A program made the translations under genes and the position numbers. 7,792 nucleotides of DNA from an uncultured Arenimonas sp. (GTDB lineage: Bacteria; Pseudomonadota; Gammaproteobacteria; Xanthomonadales; Xanthomonadaceae): NCBI GenBank assembly GCA_946480565.1, contig CAMLKR010000107.1:1-7792 (forward strand). The letters are read 5' to 3'. Under the pieces are notes generated by a model. It was not told the origin of the DNA. It did no database searches and saw nothing but the letters and a program-made list of their open reading frames with translations. Of this stretch, positions 1-6,623 are shown piece after piece (positions within the stretch are counted from its first letter, which is position 1; each line of letters starts with the position of its first letter).

Positions 1-423
1 ATCCACTACCCGCCGATCACCGCCGACGACATCCCGAACGTGCGCGCCGGCGCCCACGAGGACATCAACTTCATCACCCTGCTGGTCGGCGCCAGCGCCG
101 CGGGCCTCGAGGTACTGTCGAAGAAGGGCGAATGGGTCCCCTTCACCTCCGACGCCGACACCATCGTGGTCAACATCGGCGACATGCTGCAGCGCCTGAG
201 CAACCATGTGTACCCGTCCACCACCCACCGCGTGGTGAACCCGCCTGGCGAAGCGGCGCGCAAGCCGCGGTATTCGACCCCGTATTTCCTGCACCCGAAC
301 CCTGATTTCCTGATCAAGACCCTGCCGCAGTGCGTCAGCGCGGACAATCCGGACCGCTATCCGACGCCGATCACCGCGCACGAGTACCTGATGGAGCGCC
401 TGCGCGAGATCAAGCTGGCCTGA
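1..423 (+). CDS. Isopenicillin N synthase-like 2OG-Fe(II) oxygenase, C-terminal part
   Basis: The frame is open from base 1 and ends at TGA 421-423, so only the last 140 residues are present and the start lies before the window. The visible part is the double-stranded beta-helix core of a non-haem iron, 2-oxoglutarate-dependent dioxygenase of the isopenicillin N synthase/plant 2OG oxygenase type. In fragment numbering, the first metal ligands are the HxD pair H19/D21 (in AHEDINF). The distal ligand is H76 (in STTHRVVNP), and the 2-oxoglutarate-binding RxS motif is R90-x-S92. The iron site is therefore complete. Enzymes of this family hydroxylate, desaturate or cyclise small molecules in the cytoplasm; the substrate cannot be read from the sequence. 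A GTG at base 40 is an internal codon, not the start, because conserved sequence continues upstream of it. The gene converges on the downstream dehydrogenase gene. Confidence 0.9.
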   Translation: MHYPPITADDIPNVRAGAHEDINFITLLVGASAAGLEVLSKKGEWVPFTSDADTIVVNIGDMLQRLSNHVYPSTTHRVVNPPGEAARKPRYSTPYFLHPNPDFLIKTLPQCVSADNPDRYPTPITAHEYLMERLREIKLA

Positions 424-463
424 GCCGATTCGACGCCGCTACCGGGAAGTCGCGCAGAAGGAA

Positions 464-541
464 GCCCCCTTGGTGAGGGGGCGCGCCGAAGGCGCGGGGA
501 TCGGATGGTGAGCTGGGGCCCGCGGTTCGCGAAGCGAACCG
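464..541. repeat. Intergenic three-hairpin element, possible dispersed repeat and bidirectional terminator
   Basis: The 140-nt gap between two convergent genes holds three perfect inverted repeats in a row. The first is GCCCCCT (464-470), loop TGGTG, AGGGGGC (476-482). The second is CGCGCC (482-487), loop GAA, GGCGCG (491-496). The third is CGGTTCGC (523-530), loop GAA, GCGAACCG (534-541). Hairpins 2 and 3 share the GAA loop and are each followed by a GGGGAT-containing stretch, so they look like two copies of one module. On the minus strand the first hairpin is followed by TTCCTTCT, a weak T-rich tail that could end dehydrogenase transcription; no U-tract follows any hairpin on the plus strand. 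The layout resembles REP-like elements common between genes in this family of bacteria, but membership of a repeat family cannot be shown from one copy. Confidence 0.55.
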
Positions 542-563
542 TGGGGATGGACGCGAACCCGCG

Positions 564-1370
564 TCAATCAGCGTCGCGGAAGTCCTTGGAGCGGGAGCCG
601 ATCAGGGCACTGGCCAGCCGGTCGGGCAGGTATTTCGACAGCGCCGCGATCACGTTGTTGGCCTTGCCGGTGACCACGCGCACCCGGCCGGCCTCCACGG
701 CGTCCACGGCCCGCCTGGCCACGGCCTCGCTGGACAGCCAGATGCCCTTCGGCAGCTTGTTGACCTTCTCGCGCATGCCGTTGACGTCGTGGAACTCGGT
801 ATAGGTCATGCCCGGGCAGACGGCGGTGACGTGCACGCCGCGGGGCTTCATCTCCAGCGCCAGCGACTCCGAGAACTTCACCAGCCAGATCTTGGCCGCC
901 CCGTAGAGCGTATGGCCGGCACTGGCGGGCACCAGCGCCGCCAGCGAGGCGACGTTGAGGATGCGGCCGCGGCCGGCGGCTTCCATCGCCGGCAGGTAGC
1001 GGTGGGTCAGTTCGGCCACCGAGGTCATCAGCACCTGCAGGAAGTCGGCGTGGGTCTTCCAGTCGGCCGACAGGTAGCGGCCGGGCACGCCGTAGCCGGC
1101 GTTGTTGACCAGGGTGTCGACGAACAGACCCCGCCGGTTCGTTTCCTCGAACAGCCGGGCGGGTGCGGCCGGATCCGCCAGGTCCGCGGCGATCACCACG
1201 CAGGGCACCTGCGCCGAGAGTTCAGCGGCCAGGGCTTCGAGGCGCTCGCGCCGGCGCGCCACCAGCACCAGCGGCTTGCCGCGGCGGGCGTACTCGCGGG
1301 CGATGGCGGCGCCGATGCCGCTGGAGGCGCCTGTGATCAGGGCGTGGCCGGTGAGGGAGGCGTCGGGCAT
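564..1370 (-). CDS. Classical short-chain dehydrogenase/reductase (SDR)
   Basis: This encodes 268 residues, the normal size for a classical SDR with one Rossmann fold. The glycine-rich cofactor motif TGASSGIG is at residues 13-20. Arg39-Arg40 after the second strand favours NADP(H). D63 is placed to contact the adenine, and NNAG is at 89-92. The catalytic Ser is S142 (in NVAS) and the Y-x3-K pair is Y156/K160. The Asn usually found in the catalytic tetrad appears to be replaced: the expected position falls on L114. The ATG at 1370-1368 was chosen because it gives the usual short N-terminus before the first strand. The frame stays open far upstream, but that part is antisense to the next gene and has no SDR character. 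No clear Shine-Dalgarno precedes it. The enzyme should be cytosolic and oxidise or reduce an alcohol/carbonyl of unknown identity. It is transcribed divergently from the cupredoxin operon. Confidence 0.9.
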   Translation of the reverse strand: MPDASLTGHALITGASSGIGAAIAREYARRGKPLVLVARRRERLEALAAELSAQVPCVVIAADLADPAAPARLFEETNRRGLFVDTLVNNAGYGVPGRYLSADWKTHADFLQVLMTSVAELTHRYLPAMEAAGRGRILNVASLAALVPASAGHTLYGAAKIWLVKFSESLALEMKPRGVHVTAVCPGMTYTEFHDVNGMREKVNKLPKGIWLSSEAVARRAVDAVEAGRVRVVTGKANNVIAALSKYLPDRLASALIGSRSKDFRDAD

Positions 1371-1400
1371 GTCGGGGGGTTCGGGACAGGGCTTCGCGCC

Positions 1401-1406
1401 ATTATC
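1401..1406 (-). promoter_or_regulatory. Possible -10 element for the SDR gene
   Basis: Read on the minus strand, GATAAT matches five of six bases of the sigma-70 -10 consensus. It would place transcription start about 25 nt before the SDR start codon. No convincing -35 hexamer lies 16-18 nt upstream. It sits in the 94-nt divergent gap (1371-1464), the only AT-leaning patch there. No equally good element was found on the plus strand for the cupredoxin operon, whose promoter must also be in this gap or overlap the SDR gene. Confidence 0.3.
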
Positions 1407-1464
1407 ACTTTCCGCGGGCCCTAATCGCGGCTGACATCCGGCGACTGGCCCGACAGGGGGTGCC

Positions 1465-2151
1465 ATGGAGCCCACGACATCGAAGCGTGAACGAAGGGGC
1501 CGCCCTCGGCTGTCCCCGCTGCTGTTATGCCTGTGGCTGCCGGCGCTGGCCCCGGCCGCCCCGCTGCAGCTGCGGATCGACGACGGCGCCGCCCCGGTGG
1601 CCGATGCCGTGGCCAGCCTGCATGCCGCCGCCGCCCCCGCCGCCGCCGGCACCCGCGCGGTGATGGACCAGCGCAACACCGCCTTCGTGCCCGGGGTGCT
1701 GCCGGTGCAGGCCGGCACCTCGGTCAGTTTCCCGAACAGCGACAGCGTGCAGCACCAGGTGTATTCCTTTTCCGCCGCCAAGTCCTTCGAGCTGCCGCTG
1801 TATGCCGGCACGCCGCTGGAGCCGGTGCGTTTCGACACGCCGGGCGTGGTGGTGGTGGGCTGCAACATCCACGACTGGATGATCGGCCACATCGTCGTGC
1901 TCGACACCCCGCATTTCGGCAAGACCGGCGCCGACGGCCGCGTCCGCCTGCAGGCGCCGCCGGGCGTCTACCGCCTGCGGATCTGGCATGCCCGTCTGCC
2001 GGTGGCGCTGGAGCGCGAGATCACGCTGGCCGCCGCCGGCGACGAGCAGGCCGTCAGCCTGGCTCTCGGTCCGCCGCCGCCGGAGCGCCGCGGCAGCGAG
2101 CGCCTGCGCGCCCTGCAGGACAAGTTGCGCAGCCTGAAGCGGGAACCGTGA
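1465..2151 (+). CDS. Exported cupredoxin-like protein (methylamine utilization protein-like)
   Basis: This is a 228-residue protein with a basic n-region (residues 1-15), a hydrophobic stretch (16-29) and a likely signal-peptidase site near APA-A32, so it should be periplasmic. Residues 34-60 form a short strand-rich, Ala-rich segment. Residues 62-147 look like a blue-copper (cupredoxin) domain: H97 in the HQVYSF segment, then C133-x2-H136-x2-M139. The C-x2-H-x2-M spacing is that of amicyanin. H142 lies three residues beyond the Met. Residues 150-200 read like a small Ig/transthyretin-like beta module (DGRVRLQAPPGVYRLRIW). The tail from 205 is proline-rich, then a charged helix. The ATG at 1465 follows AGGGGG (1455-1460). 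The stop overlaps the next start by 1 nt (TGATG), indicating translational coupling with the c-di-GMP gene. It may carry electrons or sense copper/redox state; methylamine oxidation is unlikely because no mau genes are present. Confidence 0.85.
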   Translation: MEPTTSKRERRGRPRLSPLLLCLWLPALAPAAPLQLRIDDGAAPVADAVASLHAAAAPAAAGTRAVMDQRNTAFVPGVLPVQAGTSVSFPNSDSVQHQVYSFSAAKSFELPLYAGTPLEPVRFDTPGVVVVGCNIHDWMIGHIVVLDTPHFGKTGADGRVRLQAPPGVYRLRIWHARLPVALEREITLAAAGDEQAVSLALGPPPPERRGSERLRALQDKLRSLKREP

Positions 2152-4499
2152 TGCGGTCGCGCCTGCAGAGCAAGATCATCGCGCTGCTGATCCTGGTGGT
2201 GCTGGCGGCCCAGCTGGCGACCTTCGCCGTGGTGCACGTCGCCACCGGACGCAGCGTCGGCCGGCAGCTGTCGGAAGAGCTGCAGGTCGGCGAACGGGTC
2301 TGGCGGCGCTTCTATGACAACCGCAGCAGCCAGCTGCTGGAGACCGCCCTGGTGCTGGCCGACGACTTCGGCTTCAAGGCCGCCGTCGCCAGCGGCGACC
2401 AGGCCACCATGGAGTCGGCGCTGCGCAACCAGGCCAGCCGCATCGGCGCCGACGCGGCCCTGCTGCTGAGTCCGGACGGCGACTGGCTGGCGGGCCTGGC
2501 CGACGGCGGCACGCCTGACGCCCAGCGCGCCGCGATCGCGCCGCTGCTGGCGGACGCCCGCGGGAACGGCTTCGCGCTGTCGGTGGTGCCGATGGCCGGC
2601 GAACTGCGGGTGATGGCGCTGATTCCGGTGATGGCGCCCAACCAGATCGCCTGGGTGGCGATCGGCTCCGATTTCGGCGACGCCTATGCCGGCGAATTCC
2701 GCGCCCTGACCCGGCTCGACGCCAGCTTCGCGCGGCCCGGGGCGGGCCGGTTCACGGTCTACGCGTCCAGCCTGCCGGCCCCGGCGCGGGCCGCACTCGA
2801 GGTCCTGCCGCCCGGGCGCCTGCCGGCCGACAAGGCGATCCGGCCGGTGGACCTGGGCGGCGACCAGTATTTCGTGCTGTCCGAGCCGCTGCCCGGCACC
2901 GGCGGCGATCCGGTGGTGGTGATGCTGCAGGGCTCGCTGGACCAGGCGATGGCACCATACGGCGCGCTCAAGGCCCGGATCCTGATGCTGTCGGGCCTGG
3001 CGGCGCTGATCGCGGTGATCGTTGCGGTGCTGGTCGGTCGCGGCATCAGCCGCCCGGTGACCCGGCTGGCGCGGGCGGCCCAGCGCATCCAGTCCGGCGA
3101 CTATTCCCAGCCGGTGGAGGAGGGTCGCGGCCGGGACGAGATTTCCGGCCTGGCCAGTGCCTTCGCGCTGATGCAGCGGGGCATCGCGGCGCGCGAGGAG
3201 CGCATCCTGCATCAGGCCAACCACGACGGCCTGACCGGCCTGCCGAACCGGGGCCACGCCCGCGACCGGCTCGAGCAGGCGATCGCGCAGCCGCGCGGCG
3301 ACGCCTGCTGCGCGGTGCTGATGCTCGACCTGGACCGTTTCAAGGAGATCAACGACACCCTGGGCCACGGCTTCGGCGACCAGGTGCTGAAGGAGGTCGC
3401 CAAGCGCCTGCGGCAGGCCGTTCGACCGGAGGACATGGTCGCGCGGCTGGGCGGCGACGAGTTCATGGTCCTGATGCAGGACGTCGAGCGCGAACACGCG
3501 CCGCGCCGGGCCCGCGCCCTGCTCGAACACCTGCGCCTGCCGCTGGACCTGCCGAGCACCCGCATCAACCTCGACTGCAGCATCGGCCTGGTGCTGCACC
3601 CGGACCACGGCGCCGACGCCCAGACCCTGCTGCGCCGCGCCGACATCGCCCTTTACGACGCCAAGCAGGCCCGCAGCGGCGTCGCCGTCTACCAGCCCGG
3701 GCGCGACGAGGTGCATCTGCGCCAGTTGACCCTGATGGGCGACCTGCGCCAGTCCATCCAGCGCGGCCAGCTCAGCCTGCGCTTCCAGCCCAAGGTCGAC
3801 CTGGCCACGCGCCAGGTGAAGCACGCCGAGGCCCTGCTGCGCTGGCGTCACGCCGAGCTGGGGCCGATCCCGCCGGACGAGTTCATCCCGCTGGCCGAAC
3901 GTTCCGGCTTCGTGCACGAGCTGACCCGGTTCGTGCTGGAGCAGGCGCTGGGCGAGAACAGCCGCTGGCGCGCGCAGGGGCTGGACCTGGGCGTGGCGAT
4001 CAACCTCTCGGCGATGGACCTGATGGACGCCGACCTGCCGGACTTCATCCAGGCCTGCCTGCGCCGGCACCGCGTGCCGCCGGCCCGGCTGATCCTGGAG
4101 GTGACCGAAAGCGCGCTGATGCGCGACGTCGACTACGCGGTGCGGACCCTGCACCGGCTGCGCGCCTCCGGCCTGCGCCTGTCCATCGACGACTTCGGCA
4201 CCGGTTATTCCTCGCTGGCGCAGCTCAAGCGGCTGCCGGTGGACGAGCTGAAGATCGACAAGAGTTTCGTGATGCAGATGACCGAAGGCAGCGACGACGC
4301 GGTGATCGTTCGCTCGACGATCGAGCTGGGCCACAACATGGGCCTGTCGGTGATCGCCGAAGGCGTGGAGAACGACTCCAGCCTCGCCCTGCTCAGGCGC
4401 TACCGCTGCGACATGGTGCAGGGTTTCCTGTTCAGCGCGCCGCTGGAGGGCGAGGCGCTGCTGGACTGGTGCCGCAACTTCAGCGAGGCCGAGGCGTGA
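2151..4499 (+). CDS. Membrane Cache-HAMP-GGDEF-EAL c-di-GMP cyclase/phosphodiesterase
   Basis: This is a 782-residue inner-membrane protein. TM1 is at about 9-31, and a periplasmic sensor of about 240 residues (32-272) resembles double-Cache domains (dCache_3 type). TM2 is at 277-296 and HAMP at about 297-350. The GGDEF domain spans about 354-515 and the EAL domain about 535-775. The cyclase site GGDEF is intact at 434-438, and the product-inhibition site RxxD (R425-D428) sits the canonical five residues before it. The EAL site is also intact: E560 in EAL, N618, E650, D680-D681, K701, E737/E740 and Q757. Both making and hydrolysing c-di-GMP are therefore chemically possible, with the balance set by the sensor. 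The ATG at 2151 is chosen because it gives a proper TM1; the frame upstream is only a shadow of the cupredoxin gene. It lies second in a four-gene operon whose other products are extracytoplasmic and so could reach its sensor domain. Confidence 0.95.
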   Translation: MRSRLQSKIIALLILVVLAAQLATFAVVHVATGRSVGRQLSEELQVGERVWRRFYDNRSSQLLETALVLADDFGFKAAVASGDQATMESALRNQASRIGADAALLLSPDGDWLAGLADGGTPDAQRAAIAPLLADARGNGFALSVVPMAGELRVMALIPVMAPNQIAWVAIGSDFGDAYAGEFRALTRLDASFARPGAGRFTVYASSLPAPARAALEVLPPGRLPADKAIRPVDLGGDQYFVLSEPLPGTGGDPVVVMLQGSLDQAMAPYGALKARILMLSGLAALIAVIVAVLVGRGISRPVTRLARAAQRIQSGDYSQPVEEGRGRDEISGLASAFALMQRGIAAREERILHQANHDGLTGLPNRGHARDRLEQAIAQPRGDACCAVLMLDLDRFKEINDTLGHGFGDQVLKEVAKRLRQAVRPEDMVARLGGDEFMVLMQDVEREHAPRRARALLEHLRLPLDLPSTRINLDCSIGLVLHPDHGADAQTLLRRADIALYDAKQARSGVAVYQPGRDEVHLRQLTLMGDLRQSIQRGQLSLRFQPKVDLATRQVKHAEALLRWRHAELGPIPPDEFIPLAERSGFVHELTRFVLEQALGENSRWRAQGLDLGVAINLSAMDLMDADLPDFIQACLRRHRVPPARLILEVTESALMRDVDYAVRTLHRLRASGLRLSIDDFGTGYSSLAQLKRLPVDELKIDKSFVMQMTEGSDDAVIVRSTIELGHNMGLSVIAEGVENDSSLALLRRYRCDMVQGFLFSAPLEGEALLDWCRNFSEAEA

Positions 4500-5374
4500 G
4501 GCCCGCGTCCGCGGGCGTCGCCGGCGCCTTTGCCGCGATGCTGTGCTGGGCCGGCCTGCCGATGGCGGCGCAGGCCGGCGATGGCCGGCTGCTGGCCACC
4601 GGCGGCGCGACCCAGGTCGAGGGCGCGGCCGGCGGCGGCATCGTGCCCTGGGCCGTGCTGGCCGGTTACGGCACCCGCGACCAGGACGGCGGCACCGCTT
4701 TCTACACCCGCGTGGACACCGGCGATTACGCGCTGGACGCCTGGGGCGTGGCCTGGACCTTCCGCAACCGGCTCGAGCTTTCCCTGGCGCGCCAGCGCTT
4801 CGACCTGGGCGAACTGCAGCGCCGGCTGGCCTTGCCCTGGGATGCGCTGGAGCAGGACGTCTTCGGCGCGAAGCTGCGCCTGGGCGGCGACCTGGTGTAC
4901 ACGGCGATGCCCCAGCTCAGCCTCGGCGTCCAGCGCAAGCGCCTGCGCGACGGCGCCTTGCCGCTGGCCGTGGGTGCCCGGGACGACGCCGGGACCGACG
5001 TCTACCTGAGCGCCAGCAAGCTGTTCCTGGACGGGGCGGCGGGCCACCAGCTGCTGCTCAACGCCACCCTGCGCTCGACCCGGGCCAACCAGATGGGCCT
5101 GCTCGGCCATGGCGGCGACCGCCGGAACCGTCGGTCGCTGGTGTTCGAGGGCTCGGCCGCGGTGGTCTGGGATCCGGGCTGGGTGGTCGGGATCGAATAC
5201 CGCCAGAAGCCCGACAACCTCGGCTTCGCCGGCGAGGACCGCTGGCTGGACGCATTCGTGGCCTGGTTTCCCAACAAACATGTCGCGGTCGTCGGAGCCT
5301 GGGCCGACCTGGGCTCGATCGCCGGCCTGGACGGGCAGGGCGGGCCCTACCTGTCCGTTCAGCTGAGCTATTGA
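4496..5374 (+). CDS. DUF3034 family protein, putative outer-membrane beta-barrel
   Basis: This encodes 292 residues from a GTG start at 4496 that overlaps the upstream stop by 4 nt (GTGA); GAGG at 4485-4488 gives a 7-nt spacing. This start yields a clean signal peptide (residues 1-27, cleavage after AQA). An alternative GTG at 4469 only adds a charged leader. The mature protein begins with LLATGGATQVEG and contains GYGTRDQ, ELSLARQRFD, ANQMGLLGHGGDRR, EYRQKPDNLGF and AWFPNKHV. I recognise these as typical of the DUF3034 family, which has no assigned function. Alternating hydrophobic strands throughout, and a final segment GPYLSVQLSY ending in an aromatic residue like a BAM beta-signal, suggest an outer-membrane barrel. 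The family assignment is from memory of its conserved blocks. The barrel topology is inferred. Confidence 0.85.
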   Translation: MRPASAGVAGAFAAMLCWAGLPMAAQAGDGRLLATGGATQVEGAAGGGIVPWAVLAGYGTRDQDGGTAFYTRVDTGDYALDAWGVAWTFRNRLELSLARQRFDLGELQRRLALPWDALEQDVFGAKLRLGGDLVYTAMPQLSLGVQRKRLRDGALPLAVGARDDAGTDVYLSASKLFLDGAAGHQLLLNATLRSTRANQMGLLGHGGDRRNRRSLVFEGSAAVVWDPGWVVGIEYRQKPDNLGFAGEDRWLDAFVAWFPNKHVAVVGAWADLGSIAGLDGQGGPYLSVQLSY

Positions 5375-5382
5375 GGCCGATC

Positions 5383-5814
5383 ATGCACACGCCGCACCGG
5401 ATTTCCAGCGCCCTCCTGCTGGCCTTGCTCCTGGCGGCCTGCGCCGCGCCGGCGCCCCGGCCGACGCTGTACCAGCAGTTCGGCGAGCGCCCGGGCATCG
5501 AGGCCCTGGTCGAGGAGCTGCTGGTCCGGATCCTGGAGGACCCGCGCATCAACGCGGGTTTCGCCGACGTGGACCTGGTCAACCTCAACCACCGCCTGGT
5601 CGAGCAGATCTGCGAGGAGGTGGGCGGGCCCTGCACCTACACCGGCCGCAGCATGGCCGAATCGCACGCCGGCCTGGCCGTCAGCGAGGCCGACTTCAAC
5701 GCCCTGGTCGAGGACCTGGTGGACGCCATGGACGCCCGCGGCATCCCGCGCCGGGCCCAGAACCGGCTGCTGGGCAGACTGGCCCCGATGCACCGGGACA
5801 TCGTCAGCCCCTAG
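5383..5814 (+). CDS. Group I truncated haemoglobin lipoprotein
   Basis: This is a 143-residue protein. Residues 1-19 are a lipoprotein signal ending in the lipobox LLAA-C20. Ala at +2 predicts sorting to the outer membrane. Residues 28-143 are a truncated globin: LYQQFGERPGIEALV (A/B helices), DPRINAGF with F60 at the likely CD1 position, and the family-typical EQIC77 and GGPC84-TYTGR segment. H95 in SHAGL is the likely proximal haem ligand. The B10 position, usually Tyr, reads Leu (L47), so distal ligand stabilisation should differ from O2-avid group I globins. C77 and C84 could form a disulphide outside the cytoplasm. ATG 5383 is preceded by GAGG at 5373-5376. It starts 8 nt after the DUF3034 stop and is the last gene of the operon. 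Binding of O2, NO or haem, or a redox role, are all possible. Confidence 0.88.
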   Translation: MHTPHRISSALLLALLLAACAAPAPRPTLYQQFGERPGIEALVEELLVRILEDPRINAGFADVDLVNLNHRLVEQICEEVGGPCTYTGRSMAESHAGLAVSEADFNALVEDLVDAMDARGIPRRAQNRLLGRLAPMHRDIVSP

Positions 5815-5858
5815 GCCGGCGCGGTATCCTTGCGGTCTTGGAACGCGAGGAGCCACGG

Positions 5859-6611
5859 ATGCGCCAGAGAATCGTCGCCGGCAACTGGAAACTGCATGGA
5901 GACCGCGCCTTCGCGCGCGCCCTGATGGACGCCGTGACCGCCGCACCGCGCCCGGCCGGGGTCGACCTGGTCATCCTTCCCCCGGTGCCCTACCTGGCCG
6001 AACTTGCCGACCGCTATGCTCCCCTGGGCCTGGCCTTCGGCGCCCAGGACCTCGGCCTGAACGAGCAGGGCGCCTATACCGGCGAGATCTCAGGCCGGAT
6101 GCTGCACGACGTCGGCGGCCGCTACGTGCTGGTCGGCCATTCCGAGCGCCGGCAGTACCACGAGGAAGACAGCCAGCTGGTGGCCGAGAAGTTCGTCGCC
6201 GCGCGCAAGGCCGGCCTGCGGCCCATCCTGTGCATCGGCGAGACCCTGCACCAGCGCGAGGCCGGCCAGACCGAATGGGCGATCGAAAAGCAGCTCGGCC
6301 CGGTGCTGGAGCTGGCGGGAATCGCCGCCTTCGCCGATGCCGTTCTGGCCTATGAACCTGTCTGGGCCATCGGCACCGGCCGGACCGCCAGCCCGGAGCA
6401 GGCCCAGGAGGTCCACGCCTTCATCCGTGGCGAACTGCGTGCGCACGATGCTAGAATCGCCGGCTCGCTGCCCATCCTTTACGGTGGCAGCGTGAAACCC
6501 GCCAACGCGGCCGAGCTGTTTTCCCAGCCCGACGTCGATGGCGGCCTGATCGGGGGCGCGTCCCTCGTGGCCCAGGATTTCCTGGCAATCGCCGCCGCGG
6601 CGGCGAGGTAA
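5859..6611 (+). CDS. tpiA: Triosephosphate isomerase
   Basis: This cytosolic glycolytic enzyme interconverts dihydroxyacetone phosphate and glyceraldehyde-3-phosphate. Its 250 residues match the usual bacterial length for a single TIM barrel, which works as a dimer. The catalytic set is complete: N9 and K11 in AGNWK, H94 in VGHSERR, and general base E166 in AYEPVWAIGTG, where the following residues form the mobile loop 6. The phosphate-binding LYGGSVKPAN and DGGLIGGAS motifs are also present. ATG 5859 is chosen over an upstream in-frame TTG at 5838 because GAGGAG (5847-5852) sits 6 nt before it and homologues begin at this point. The gene lies 44 nt after the haemoglobin gene, with no obvious terminator between them, so read-through from that operon is possible. 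secG follows after 12 nt. Confidence 0.98.
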   Translation: MRQRIVAGNWKLHGDRAFARALMDAVTAAPRPAGVDLVILPPVPYLAELADRYAPLGLAFGAQDLGLNEQGAYTGEISGRMLHDVGGRYVLVGHSERRQYHEEDSQLVAEKFVAARKAGLRPILCIGETLHQREAGQTEWAIEKQLGPVLELAGIAAFADAVLAYEPVWAIGTGRTASPEQAQEVHAFIRGELRAHDARIAGSLPILYGGSVKPANAAELFSQPDVDGGLIGGASLVAQDFLAIAAAAAR

Positions 6612-6623
6612 AACGAACAAGCC

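Noticed and set aside
1621..1650. Run of GCC-rich triplets resembling a microsatellite
   Set aside because: It encodes an Ala/Pro linker in the cupredoxin protein and fits the GC bias. It is imperfect and short.
1371..1922. Upstream extension of the minus-strand SDR frame to 452 residues
   Set aside because: It is antisense to the cupredoxin gene and has no SDR or other domain character. The SDR fold starts normally at the ATG at 1370.
1527..2150. Possible N-terminal extension of the GGDEF-EAL protein
   Set aside because: The frame is open but encodes Arg/Ala/Gly-rich nonsense overlapping the cupredoxin gene. The start at 2151 gives a proper transmembrane segment and a coupled stop/start.
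1968..4334. Minus-strand open frame of 788 residues opposite the GGDEF-EAL gene
   Set aside because: Its composition is dominated by Gln, His, Arg, Gly and Ala, as expected of an antisense shadow in high-GC DNA. The plus strand carries an intact, fully recognisable gene.
4400..5281. Minus-strand open frame of 293 residues opposite DUF3034
   Set aside because: It is a shadow of the plus-strand gene with no domain, signal or ribosome site of its own.
5815..5858. Possible terminator or promoter between the globin gene and tpiA
   Set aside because: No stem with a T-run is visible. The best -10-like match (TATCCT at 5825-5830) is weak and has no -35.
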